Below are positions 40,490 to 49,570 of a DNA stretch of 64,000 nt, in pieces (the first letter of the stretch is position 1; every line of letters begins with the position of its first letter). The notes under the pieces are model-generated. The model ran no database searches, was not told where the DNA came from, and saw only the letters and a program-made list of their open reading frames with translations. Origin of the DNA: Chitinophagaceae bacterium (GTDB lineage Bacteria; Bacteroidota; Bacteroidia; Chitinophagales; Chitinophagaceae). The translations under genes were made by a program, and so were the position numbers. The stretch lies in assembly GCA_016719815.1 (NCBI GenBank), contig JADJYK010000006.1:62001-126000 (forward strand). The letters are read 5' to 3'.

Positions 40490-41430
40490 TGGATCTTTCC
40501 ATTGTTATACCCCTGATAAATGAGGCAGAATCGCTGCCCGAGCTAACCGCATGGATTGAAAAGGTGATGCAGGAGCACCACTACTCCTACGAAGTGATAT
40601 TTGTGGACGACGGCAGCAGCGACAACTCCTGGGAGGTGATTGAAGCACTTCGTTCCAAAAATCCTGCGGTGAAAGGAATTAAGTTTCAGCGCAACTATGG
40701 TAAATCGGCCGGGCTGAACGAAGCCTTTAAAGCCGCCAGCGGCGATGTGGTGATAACTATGGATGCCGACCTGCAGGACAGTCCTGATGAAATACCCGAA
40801 CTGAGAAAGATGATTGTGGAAGATGGCCACGACATGGTAAGCGGCTGGAAAAAGAAACGCTACGACAACACCCTTACGAAGAATATCCCTTCCAAGTTTT
40901 TTAATGCCGTTACCCGCAAGGTATCGGGCATTAAGCTGCATGACTTTAACTGCGGCCTGAAAGCCTATAAGAATAAAGTGGTAAAAAGCATTGAAGTGTA
41001 TGGCGAAATGCACCGCTATATTCCGGTTCTGGCCAAGTGGGCAGGCTTTAAGAAAATTGGTGAGAAAGTAGTGGAGCACAGGGCAAGAAAATACGGCGTA
41101 TCAAAATTTGGCTGGCGCCGGTTTGTGAATGGTTTCCTCGATTTATTATCTATCACCTTCGTGGGCAAGTTCTCCAAAAGGCCGATGCACTTCTTTGGCC
41201 TGTGGGGTACATTGTCTTTTATGCTGGGTCTTGGCATTGCCCTGTACCTGATTATTTCAAAAATTATTGACAACCAGTTTGCCCTTACCAATAAGCCGGG
41301 CTTTTATTTATCACTTACGGCTATCGTTATTGGTATGCAGTTATTCCTGGCCGGTTTTATTGGTGAACTGATTTCGAGAAATTCATCCTCCCGCAACCAT
41401 TACCTGATTGAGACCAAAACGGGTTTATAA
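40489..41430 (+). CDS. GT2 glycosyltransferase with C-terminal membrane anchor
   Basis: Family 2 glycosyltransferase of 313 residues of the DPM1/ArnC/GtrB type, which load a sugar onto a polyprenyl phosphate. It begins MDLSIVIPLINEAESLPEL; nucleotide-binding EVIFVDDGSSDNSW and metal motif TMDADLQDSPDEIPE (near residue 91) are intact. Two hydrophobic helices near residues 230-255 and 270-300 anchor it. Its start overlaps the DUF4199 stop and it ends 3 bases before the GT4 gene. The sugar donor is not evident. Confidence 0.93.
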   Translation: MDLSIVIPLINEAESLPELTAWIEKVMQEHHYSYEVIFVDDGSSDNSWEVIEALRSKNPAVKGIKFQRNYGKSAGLNEAFKAASGDVVITMDADLQDSPDEIPELRKMIVEDGHDMVSGWKKKRYDNTLTKNIPSKFFNAVTRKVSGIKLHDFNCGLKAYKNKVVKSIEVYGEMHRYIPVLAKWAGFKKIGEKVVEHRARKYGVSKFGWRRFVNGFLDLLSITFVGKFSKRPMHFFGLWGTLSFMLGLGIALYLIISKIIDNQFALTNKPGFYLSLTAIVIGMQLFLAGFIGELISRNSSSRNHYLIETKTGL

Positions 41431-41433
41431 CAA

Positions 41434-42579
41434 ATGGCAAGCGTAGTTATCATAGGCCCGGCGCATCCGCTGCGGGGTGGTTTGGCCACTTTCAACCAGC
41501 GGCTGGCAAAAGAATTTATTCAGCAGGGCGATGATTGCAGCATTTATTCCTTCTCGCTGCAATACCCGAAGTTTATCTTTCCCGGCAAAACACAATACAC
41601 CGACGAGCCGGCACCGGAGAACCTGACGATACATACTGTTATCAACTCCATCAATCCTTTTAACTGGATAAAGATTGGCAACCGGCTGAAAAAAGAAAAG
41701 CCTGATATTATCATCGTCCGCTTCTGGCTGCCGCTGATGGGCCCCGCCCTGGGAACCATACTGAGAAGAGTAAGAAAAAACCGGCATACCAAAATCATCT
41801 GCATTGCCGACAATGTGATACCGCATGAAAAAAGACCGGGAGACAAACTGTTTACAAAATATTTTCTAAAAAGCTGCGACGCCTTCATCACCATGAGTGA
41901 AAAAGTAATGAGCGACCTGCGCCTGTTTCAAAAAGACAAACCGGCAAAGCTGGTATCGCATCCGCTGTATGATAATTTTGGAGAGATTATTTCAAAGGCA
42001 GCAGCCAGAAAGCACTTAGGCCTCCCGGAAAACGAAAACATCATCCTGTTCTTTGGCTTCATCAGAAAATATAAAGGGCTTGATTTGCTGCTGGAAGCAA
42101 TGGCTGTCTTAAAAAACCAGCAACAAGCAACCAGCAACCAGCAGCTTCTTATCGCCGGTGAGTTTTATGAAGACGAAAAGCCTTACCAGGAACAGATAGC
42201 GCAACTGGGTATCCGGGACAGCCTGATATTGAAAACAGATTTTATTCCCGACAGTGAAGTAAAATATTACCTGTGTGCGGCAGATGCCGTAATTCAGCCG
42301 TATAAGAATGCCACGCAAAGCGGTGTTACCCCCCTCGCCTATCATTTTGAAAAACCGATGGTGGTCACCAATGTTGGCGGACTTCCGGCATTAGTTCCGG
42401 ATAATAAAGTGGGTCTTGTGGTGGAGCCCAATGCAGACGCTATTGCAGCAGGCATCAGCCGGTTTTACGAATTAGGTGAAAATTATTTTATTCCTCATCT
42501 TCGCAGCGAGAAGCAAAAATATAGCTGGACGGTAATGACCGCCACTATTTCTCAGATTGCAAATGATATACAGAAGTAA
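41434..42579 (+). CDS. GT4 glycosyltransferase
   Basis: GT-B fold glycosyltransferase of 381 residues. The acceptor domain starts MASVVIIGPAHPLRGGLATF; the donor domain has ENIILFFGFIRKYKGLDLLL and, near residue 300, PYKNATQSGVTPLAYHFEKP. Residues 223-235 include a glutamine-rich stretch KNQQQATSNQQLL. It overlaps the start of hddA by 17 bases. Given its neighbours it may add a heptose or another sugar to a surface glycan, which is inference from context only. Confidence 0.9.
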   Translation: MASVVIIGPAHPLRGGLATFNQRLAKEFIQQGDDCSIYSFSLQYPKFIFPGKTQYTDEPAPENLTIHTVINSINPFNWIKIGNRLKKEKPDIIIVRFWLPLMGPALGTILRRVRKNRHTKIICIADNVIPHEKRPGDKLFTKYFLKSCDAFITMSEKVMSDLRLFQKDKPAKLVSHPLYDNFGEIISKAAARKHLGLPENENIILFFGFIRKYKGLDLLLEAMAVLKNQQQATSNQQLLIAGEFYEDEKPYQEQIAQLGIRDSLILKTDFIPDSEVKYYLCAADAVIQPYKNATQSGVTPLAYHFEKPMVVTNVGGLPALVPDNKVGLVVEPNADAIAAGISRFYELGENYFIPHLRSEKQKYSWTVMTATISQIANDIQK

Positions 42580-43584
42580 AGCTCCATTAAGGATAGGACT
42601 GGCCGGCGGCGGCACCGATGTAAGCCCCTACAGCGATTTGTATGGCGGCGCTATTTTGAATGCCACCCTCTCTTTGTATGCACATGCTACTATTGAACCA
42701 ACCGGCGGCAACAACATTATGCTGGAAGCAATAGACCGTGGTGAAGAAGAAACACATGAGTGGAGCAGCACTCTTCCATTAAATAATCATCTTGATTTAC
42801 TGAAAGGCGTTTACAACCGCATTCAGAAAGATTACGGCATTACAGAAAAAGGTTTCAAACTCTCCACTTATGTAGATGCACCTGCGGGTTCGGGCCTGGG
42901 CACTTCTTCTACACTGGTGGTGGCCATACTGGGTGCCTTTGCAGAAATGCTGCGGTTGCCGCTGGGCGAATATGACCTGGCACACTACGCTTACGAGATT
43001 GAAAGAAACGACCTGGGGCTGGCCGGTGGCAGGCAGGACCAGTATGCGGCTACATTCGGCGGCGTGAACTATATGGAGTTTTACAGTGATGATAAAGTAA
43101 TCGTTAACCCGCTGCGGGTAAAAGAGCAGCACCTGTTTGAGCTGGAGAATAACCTGCTGCTGTATTACACTTCCACCAGCCGTGAATCAGCCGAGATTAT
43201 TAAAAAGCAAAGCAAGAACGTAACCGATAAGAAAGAAAAGTCGCTGGAGGCTATGCACCAGCTAAAGCACCAGGCACAACTGATGAAGGAAGCCCTGCTG
43301 AAAGGCCGGCTGAATGAGATTGGAGAAATATTAGATTACGGTCACCAGCAAAAAAGACAGATGGCCGAAGGTATTACCAACGAGTTGCTGGACAATATTT
43401 ATGATGCAGCCAAAAAGCAGGTGCTACGGGCGGAAAGATATCTGGTGCTGGCGGCGGAGGCTTTATGGTGTTTTACTGCCCGGCCAATACAAAATACAAA
43501 GTGATAAAAAGCTTAGAGCAGTTTGGTGGCCGTCACCGTAACTACCAATTTGTAGAGCATGGGTTGAAGACGTGGACCATTTAG
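42563..43584 (+). CDS. hddA: D-glycero-alpha-D-manno-heptose-7-phosphate kinase (one frameshift)
   Basis: GHMP-family kinase, about 340 residues, that phosphorylates C1 of D-glycero-D-manno-heptose-7-phosphate. It begins MIYRSKAPLRIGLAGGGTDV, the family N-terminus; the ATP loop is PAGSGLGTSSTLVVAILG; EIERNDLGLAGGRQDQYAA follows. The frame breaks in an A run near 43415; the shifted frame restores GATGGKISGAGGGGFMVFYC, the third GHMP motif, and ends HGLKTWTI at 43584. gmhA and the hddC-gmhB fusion follow on the same strand, giving a complete alpha-heptose pathway. The assignment to hddA rather than fucokinase rests mainly on that context. Confidence 0.88.
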
Positions 43585-43666
43585 GTTCAAAAGTTTAAAG
43601 GTTGAAGGGTTTAAGGTTACTAAAAGCTGACAACTCTCCGCTCACAGCTAAAAGAATAAAAGAACA

Positions 43667-44247
43667 ATGAAGAAGATAAAAGCCATAATTCAGGGATCAA
43701 TTGATGTAAAGCAGCAAGTGCTGCAGGATGAAGCACTGATAGCAGAGATTGAGAAAGTTGTTGCCGTAATAACTGATGCTTTTAAGGATGGCAAAAGAGT
43801 TTATTTCTGCGGTAACGGTGGCAGTGCAGCCGATGCACAGCATTTGGCAGCAGAGTTTTCGGGCCGTTTTTATACTGACCGTAAAGCTTTACCTGCAGAA
43901 GCCCTGCATTGTAATACATCATATCTAACCGCTGTTGCAAATGATTACAGTTTTGATGTGATTTATTCAAGACTGATTGATGGTATCGGTGATGCAGGCG
44001 ATGTGCTGATCGGTCTTTCTACTTCCGGAAACTCCGGCAATATTGTCAAAGCTTTTGAAACAGCAAAAGAAAAAAGATTATTACGGTAGGCTTTACCGGC
44101 GAAACCGGTGGGAAGATGAAGGAACTTTCAGATTATTTGGTTAATGTGCCTTCAAAAGATACGCCCCGCATACAGGAGAGTCATATTTTAATCGGCCATA
44201 TCATTTGCCAGTTGGTGGAAGAAAATGTATTTACCCCCAACCCCTAA
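43667..44247 (+). CDS. gmhA: Sedoheptulose-7-phosphate isomerase (one frameshift)
   Basis: Converts sedoheptulose-7-phosphate to D-glycero-D-manno-heptose-7-phosphate; SIS fold, about 193 residues. The motifs YFCGNGGSAADAQHLAAEF, LIGLSTSGNSGNIVKAFE and ESHILIGHIICQLVE are standard. A missing A near 44072 splits the frame; the second part starts KKIITVGFTGETGGKMKEL. The last residues, after VEENVF, are TPNP and are encoded by a C-rich intergenic repeat that supplies the stop codon at 44245-44247. It lies between hddA and the hddC-gmhB fusion. Confidence 0.92.
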
Positions 44248-44275
44248 AGCCTGCCTGTCGGCAGACAGGGGGAGC
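44233..44275. repeat. C-rich repeat with nested 20-bp palindrome
   Basis: ACCCCCAACCCCTAAAG (44233-44249) and GGGGAG flank the 20-bp palindrome CCTGCCTGTCGGCAGACAGG (44250-44269), identical to the copy at 31630-31649. The outer element overlaps the 3' end of gmhA and supplies its stop. Confidence 0.6.
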
Positions 44276-44286
44276 AATATCTCTGC

Positions 44287-45531
44287 ATGATTAAAGAATG
44301 TATCATATTGGCAGGCGGGCTTGGAACAAGATTAAAAGAAGCAGTGCCTGACCTGCCCAAATGTATGGCGCCGGTGGCCGGAAGACCTTTTTTGTTTCAT
44401 GTCATCAACTACCTGAGAAGTGAAGGTGTGGAGCAGTTTATCTTTTCGCTGGGTTATAAGCATGAAATTATTGAGGAATACCTGCAATCTCACTTTCCAA
44501 CACTCAGCTACCAACTTTCGATAGAAGATGAGCCGCTTGGCACCGGAGGAGCTATCCAACTGGCATGTACCAAAGCAACTTCTAAGGATGTGATTGTTGT
44601 AAATGGCGATACGCTGTTTAAGGTTGACTTGCATGCAGCCGCACAGTTTCATATTAACAACCTCGCTGAATGTACGCTGGTACTGAAACCGATGACCGAC
44701 TTCGACCGATACGGTGTAGTGGAAACGAATGAAGATAAATTAGTAACCAGTTTCAAAGAAAAGCAGCATTACACGCAGGGAAATATCAACGGGGGTGTTT
44801 ACATACTGAATGTATCAAAACTGCTTGACGAAGAGTTTCCGGTTAAGTTTTCGTTCGAGAAAGATTATTTAGAAAAATACTTTACACAACGTAGAATCTA
44901 TGGCATCAGCCAGGATGGCTATTTCATTGATATTGGCATCCCTGCCGATTTTCAGCAGGCACAGAAAGATTTGGGAAAGCCGGGTTTAGATTTGAGTGGT
45001 ATTGATTTCGGCTGGACAATACTCATTGACCGGGACGGCGTCATCAACCATGAAAAAAAGGAGGACTATATCCTGAACTGGAAAGAATTCCGGTTTTATG
45101 ATGGGATAAAAGAAGCCTTTCAGATTATCAGCAACAGGTTTGGCAAGGTTATTATCGTCAGCAACCAGCGGGGTGTAGGCCGCCATCTGATGAGCGAAGG
45201 CGATCTGCATTTGATTCATGAGAATATGACCAGTGAAATAGAAGCAGCCGGAGGACGCATTGGTCACATTTATTACTGCACCAGTACCGACAACAAGCAC
45301 CCCAACCGCAAGCCCAACCCGGGCATGGCCTTCCAGGCAAAAAAAGATTATCCTGAAATTGATTTATCGAAATGTATAATGGTGGGAAACAAACTGAGCG
45401 ATATGCTGTTTGCCCGGAATGCCGGCGTTTACAGTGTTTTTGTCGCCACCACCAACCCGGATACGGCATTTCCCCATCCGGATATTGACCTTCGGTTCAA
45501 TTCACTCATTGATTTTGCAAAGTCTTTGTAA
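44287..45531 (+). CDS. Fused heptose-1-phosphate guanylyltransferase and heptose bisphosphate phosphatase
   Basis: Two enzymes in one 414-residue protein. Residues 1-230 form a nucleotidyltransferase (ILAGGLGTRLKEAVPDLPKC, then EPLGTGGAIQLAC and NGDTLFKVD), matching HddC, which makes GDP-D-glycero-alpha-D-manno-heptose. Residues 240-414 form a HAD phosphatase of the GmhB type: nucleophile LIDRDGVINHEKK, SNQRGVGRH, KPNPGM, and MVGNKLSDMLFARNAG. In the last motif the usual Asp of VGDS is Asn, and the Cys zinc ligands common in GmhB are missing (YYCTSTDNKHPNRKPNPG). With hddA and gmhA it completes the pathway. The frame is intact, so the fusion is real in this sequence. Confidence 0.85.
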   Translation: MIKECIILAGGLGTRLKEAVPDLPKCMAPVAGRPFLFHVINYLRSEGVEQFIFSLGYKHEIIEEYLQSHFPTLSYQLSIEDEPLGTGGAIQLACTKATSKDVIVVNGDTLFKVDLHAAAQFHINNLAECTLVLKPMTDFDRYGVVETNEDKLVTSFKEKQHYTQGNINGGVYILNVSKLLDEEFPVKFSFEKDYLEKYFTQRRIYGISQDGYFIDIGIPADFQQAQKDLGKPGLDLSGIDFGWTILIDRDGVINHEKKEDYILNWKEFRFYDGIKEAFQIISNRFGKVIIVSNQRGVGRHLMSEGDLHLIHENMTSEIEAAGGRIGHIYYCTSTDNKHPNRKPNPGMAFQAKKDYPEIDLSKCIMVGNKLSDMLFARNAGVYSVFVATTNPDTAFPHPDIDLRFNSLIDFAKSL

Positions 45532-45644
45532 TTACTGCAAAATTTTATCAGCCGAATTTCGTTATTCCTTCTTTGCATCATGCAACTCAGTTTCCGGGTG
45601 CCGCATCTGGACTAAGTGCTAACTTAGCATTCACAAAAACAATA

Positions 45645-46631
45645 ATGGTGAAAAGAGCCGCTATACTATTTTCAATTGTCTTCTTTGCGTTTTCTGTATC
45701 AGCGCAGAAAATTACGCCTGCCGACCTGAAGAAACTGGCCGCCAAGGAAGACACCCTGAAAGAATATGCCATGTACCTGAATACAGACAGCCTGCCCGAA
45801 GACAGAATGATCTCCGACAGTATTTTCACCAAAACACTGGTACGGGCATTGCAAATAAAAAATTCATTCTACTACCCTTTTGATTCTGTGCTGGGAGTTT
45901 CAAAATTATATGCACCGGATTCCACATTCCGGATAATTACCTGGAATATTTCTTTCGACGATTATTATAACCGCCAGCGGGGAGCTATACAGATGAAAAC
46001 GGCTGACGGTTCGCTGAAGTTATTCCCGTTGAGAGATATTTCTGAGTTTACTGATAAAGCAGAAGATTCCATTCGCACAAGAGCTAACTGGATAGGCGCC
46101 ATGTATTACAACATGATTACCACCCAACACAAGGGCAAGATATACTACACACTTTTCGGCTTTGACAATAACAGTGCCCAAAGCAGTATGAAATGGATAG
46201 AAGTGTTGACGTTTAACGAGAAAAAAGAACCTGTATTTGGAGGCCCATTCTTTAGTTACGAAAACGACAGTATCCCCAAACCAGCGAAATACAGGTTTGG
46301 CCTCGAGTTCAAGAAGGGGACAAGAGTGCTGGTTAATTTTATCCCCGACCTGGAAATAATACTAGTAGATCACCTGATTTCAGAAACCGACCAGCCTGAC
46401 CTTGCCTGGACATTTGTGCCCGATGGCGACCAGGAAGGGTTTAAATGGGAAAATGGCAAATGGGTGCATATCGATAAGGTTTTCAATTTCAAACTACAGG
46501 ATGGGCAAGCCCCGGTGGATGATCCATTACTTGATGAAAAGGGGAACCGTAATGAGAAAAAACTGCAGGATAATACCAATAAGAATAAAACAAAAGAAAG
46601 CGGCAAGTCACCCATTAACTACGACAACTAA
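45645..46631 (+). CDS. Exported protein of unknown function
   Basis: 328 residues; start at 45645 gives signal peptide MVKRAAILFSIVFFAFSVSA. The mature part is beta-rich and without motifs I recognise (RIITWNISFDDYYNRQRGAI, GKIYYTLFGFDNNSAQSSMK, FVPDGDQEGFKWENGKWVHI). The tail is Lys/Asn-rich (NEKKLQDNTNKNKTKESG). The frame is intact. It lies between the heptose genes and the APS kinase, 113 bases after the fusion gene. I see no evidence that it takes part in glycan assembly. Confidence 0.7.
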   Translation: MVKRAAILFSIVFFAFSVSAQKITPADLKKLAAKEDTLKEYAMYLNTDSLPEDRMISDSIFTKTLVRALQIKNSFYYPFDSVLGVSKLYAPDSTFRIITWNISFDDYYNRQRGAIQMKTADGSLKLFPLRDISEFTDKAEDSIRTRANWIGAMYYNMITTQHKGKIYYTLFGFDNNSAQSSMKWIEVLTFNEKKEPVFGGPFFSYENDSIPKPAKYRFGLEFKKGTRVLVNFIPDLEIILVDHLISETDQPDLAWTFVPDGDQEGFKWENGKWVHIDKVFNFKLQDGQAPVDDPLLDEKGNRNEKKLQDNTNKNKTKESGKSPINYDN

Positions 46632-46703
46632 GCACTTCACTGTTCAGCTACCCTATGCTGCAATTACCCTGATTCTGCCTGTATTTATTGGTAATTAAAC
46701 CTT

Positions 46704-46711
46704 TAGTTTTG
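46704..46711 (+). promoter_or_regulatory. -7 element of the APS kinase/sulfation unit
   Basis: TAGTTTTG, an exact TAnnTTTG match, 34 bases before the ATG at 46746. The nearest TTG (46688-46690) is closer than usual. Confidence 0.45.
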
Positions 46712-46745
46712 CTCTGCAGCATATTTAATAACCAATGGTTGAAAA

Positions 46746-47279
46746 ATGATTATCCAGTTCTGCGGACTTTCGGGAAGCGGCAAAACCACCCTTGCTAAAA
46801 AAGTGAAGGAGCATTTTGATGCAACTCCATTCAACATTGAAATTATTGATGGAGATGAATACAGGAATAACCTCTGCAAAGACCTTGGATTTTCAAAAGA
46901 AGACCGGCATACAAATATCCGCAGGCTGGCATTTGTGGCAGGTAAACTGGCTAAATACAAAGTTGTCCCCATTATTTGCGCCATCAGTCCGTATGAAGAA
47001 ATAAGAAAAGAAGTTGTCGCAAAGTACCGTGATGTGAAAACTATTTTCATTAAGTGCAGCCTTGCAGAACTTATTCACCGGGATACCAAAGGAATGTATG
47101 CAAAGGCATTGCTGCCTGACGGACATGCAGATAAAATTAAAAATCTTACCGGGATAAACGACCCGTTTGAAATTCCGGAAAACCCTGATCTAATTATTGA
47201 AACCGATAAAGAAGCCGTTGAAGAGTCAGCACAAAAACTTGTTGACTTTATAGAGAAGAATGTAAAAGCTAATCTTTAA
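46746..47279 (+). CDS. cysC: Adenylyl-sulfate (APS) kinase
   Basis: Makes PAPS, the sulfate donor, from APS and ATP; cytoplasmic; 177 residues. The P-loop is FCGLSGSGKTTLAKK (residues 5-19), followed by IIDGDEYRNNLCKDLGFSKE and RRLAFVAGKLAK. The C-terminus LTGINDPFEIPENPDLII is typical. No sulfate-assimilation genes (PAPS reductase, sulfate adenylyltransferase) are nearby; instead two sulfotransferases follow downstream, so its PAPS probably serves sulfation. Confidence 0.93.
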   Translation: MIIQFCGLSGSGKTTLAKKVKEHFDATPFNIEIIDGDEYRNNLCKDLGFSKEDRHTNIRRLAFVAGKLAKYKVVPIICAISPYEEIRKEVVAKYRDVKTIFIKCSLAELIHRDTKGMYAKALLPDGHADKIKNLTGINDPFEIPENPDLIIETDKEAVEESAQKLVDFIEKNVKANL

Positions 47280-47296
47280 ATCAGAACTGTTGTAGT

Positions 47297-48647
47297 TTGT
47301 TATCGAAATTACTGAATATACTTACCAGCATAGCCGGCCGGGACAAAGCCAGCGATGAAGAGTCCCGTTACCTGGTTAATAAACTTGTAACACTCATAAT
47401 ACTTAACGGTGTTGCAATAGTTCTTGCTTTTCTTACAAACTATGTGTTAATCAAGGTTGCCGGTGTTGAATTATACGGGTCATATATATACATATTCAAT
47501 CTGCTGTATTTATTAATGGCGATTTCTGTTCCTGGCACTGATACTTTACTGAGAAAAATGAATGCTGTTTACAACGACAGCGAAAAAAAGGCTCAGCTAA
47601 AGGGGCTTCTGATATATGCAGTCCTGATAGTTGTCATTGCTTCTGCCCTTGCTGCAGGTATATCGGGCTTAATTGCGAAAACAAGTATTGTTAATGAAAC
47701 AGGAATAAGCAACTGGTATTTATTTGCCTTTATCAGCCTGCTCATCATATCAATCAATCAGACAGGCCAGGCTTCCCTGCATGGGTTAAAAAGAATATCA
47801 GCAGGGTTTATCCCCGAAAAAATCATCAGGCCGGCAGTACTATCAGCTATAGCATCTTTATGCCTGTTTTATAGTCATATCCTGTCGCTTAAGGAATTAG
47901 TGTGGCTTAATACGCTGGCAATCCTCGTGGCGTTGCTGGCAACTGCTTTTTTTCACCTTCGGGCATTTTCGCAATCCTATACACATATTGCCCCAAAATT
48001 TGAGATTAGCACCTGGAACCGGATGGCCGTCTCATTTTTTGCACTTAATTTATTATTTATCATCAATTCAAGACTCGACATTTTCCTGCTTGGAGAATAT
48101 GCAACCAATAAGGAAGTAGGTGTGTATAATATTGCATTACGGATAAGCGAAATTGTGGGATACAGCCTCCCTTATTAACTATATCATATCCCCGTTAATT
48201 GCACAGTATTTTGCTAATGGAGAAATGGACCGGCTACAAAATCTTGTAACCCGTACTTCCCGGTTGGTTTTTTTCATCAGCCTGCCCCTTGCGATTATAA
48301 TAATGCTCTTCAGCAGGCCTTTTATGAGTTTCTTTGATGCAGACCTTTACAACGGACATCTTGCACTGCTAATACTTTGTGCAGGCCAGATAGTAAATGT
48401 TGTTTGTGGCTCGGTAGGACTGGTGTTGCTGATGACCGGGCACCAGCGCTATTCTATTCTTAGTGTGATAATTGCTGTATTATTAAACGCCGGCCTCAAC
48501 TTAGCGCTGATACCCAAGTTTGGGTTAACGGGTACTGCAATAGCAACCGCAACCAGTATGATAGCCTGGAATATCATGATGTATATTTTCGCATTAAAGA
48601 AAATAAAAATCAACACCTTTGCCCTGGTCAAATTAAAAAAGAGCTAA
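47297..48647 (+). CDS. Wzx-like polysaccharide flippase (one frameshift)
   Basis: Membrane protein of about 450 residues with a dozen hydrophobic helices, MOP-superfamily flippase. The start codon appears to be TTG (47297); no ATG is available near the N-terminus, and it begins (M)LSKLLNILTSIAGRDKASDE. The frame breaks near 48168 between ISEIVGYSL and SLINYIISPLIAQYF. It lies between the APS kinase (17 bases) and the first sulfotransferase (2 bases), so it probably belongs to that transcript and moves the lipid-linked sulfated glycan or its precursor. Confidence 0.85.
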
Positions 48648-48649
48648 GA

Positions 48650-49570
48650 TTGACAAGACCAAATTTCTTCATAGTTGGTGCACCGAAATGTGGCACAACT
48701 GCAATGGACCATTACCTGAAGCAGCATCCGGATATTTATATGGCAAAAAAAGAATTACACTATTTCGGATCAGACCTACCGATGAAAAACAGAATAAAAG
48801 AGTCAGAATACCTGGAACATTTCAAACATTCAAACGATAAGAAAATAATTGGAGAGTCATCAGTCTGGTATTTGTATTCGAGAATGGCTGCAAAGGAGAT
48901 ACATGAATTTGCCCCGGATGCAAAGATTCTTATAATGCTTCGCAACCCCGTAACCTTACTTCCTTCTTTGCATAGCGAAAGAATCTATAACGGAAATGAT
49001 GATGTTTCTGATTTCGAAACCGCTATCAACCTGGACGAAGACAGAAAAAAAGGACTCAGACAGCCTGTTTGCGCCGATTACAACATGCTACCTCCTTATA
49101 AAGAAACCGGGCTCTTTTACGAACAGGTAAAGAGGTACACAAACTTATTTGGAAGGGCTAATGTACATATCATCATTTTTGAGGAGTTAATAAAAAATCC
49201 AACCCTATACACTAAACAGGTCTTTAAGTTCCTGGAATTGAATGAGGACGTACCGTTGATTTGCGACAAGATTAATGCCGGAAAAAAAATCAGGAATCTC
49301 TGGCTGCACCGAATCATTAAAACTCCCGGCCTGGTTGTAAAGAAAATAATAAGATTGCTTATTCCTTCAAAAAGTCTGAGGCATAGGATAATGAGTACCT
49401 TACTAAAAAAGAATACTAACATTGAGTCAAAAAGAAATTTAAACGAGCAACTGAACGACAGACTTTATGCCTATTATCAGAATGACATCAATCTTCTTGA
49501 GACTCTGATCGGAAGAAACCTGTATGGCTGGTATTCTCCAACAAGAAACATATACGCCTCCAATGATTAA
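48650..49570 (+). CDS. PAPS-dependent sulfotransferase (first of two)
   Basis: Carbohydrate or lipid sulfotransferase, 306 residues. The 5'-phosphosulfate loop is at the very start (PNFFIVGAPKCGTTAMDHYL), so the start must be TTG 48650; the first ATG would delete it. The second site, around ILIMLRNPVTLLPSLHSE, carries the 3'-phosphate-binding Arg and Ser. The C-terminus is basic and hydrophobic (HRIIKTPGLVVKKIIRLL). It overlaps the second copy by 8 bases. Together with the APS kinase upstream it forms a sulfation cassette; the acceptor is not known. Confidence 0.88.
   Translation: MTRPNFFIVGAPKCGTTAMDHYLKQHPDIYMAKKELHYFGSDLPMKNRIKESEYLEHFKHSNDKKIIGESSVWYLYSRMAAKEIHEFAPDAKILIMLRNPVTLLPSLHSERIYNGNDDVSDFETAINLDEDRKKGLRQPVCADYNMLPPYKETGLFYEQVKRYTNLFGRANVHIIIFEELIKNPTLYTKQVFKFLELNEDVPLICDKINAGKKIRNLWLHRIIKTPGLVVKKIIRLLIPSKSLRHRIMSTLLKKNTNIESKRNLNEQLNDRLYAYYQNDINLLETLIGRNLYGWYSPTRNIYASND

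Noticed and set aside
48153..48178. Programmed frameshift in the flippase
   Set aside because: No slippery heptamer or downstream structure is evident, and many other genes are broken in the same way, so sequence error is simpler.
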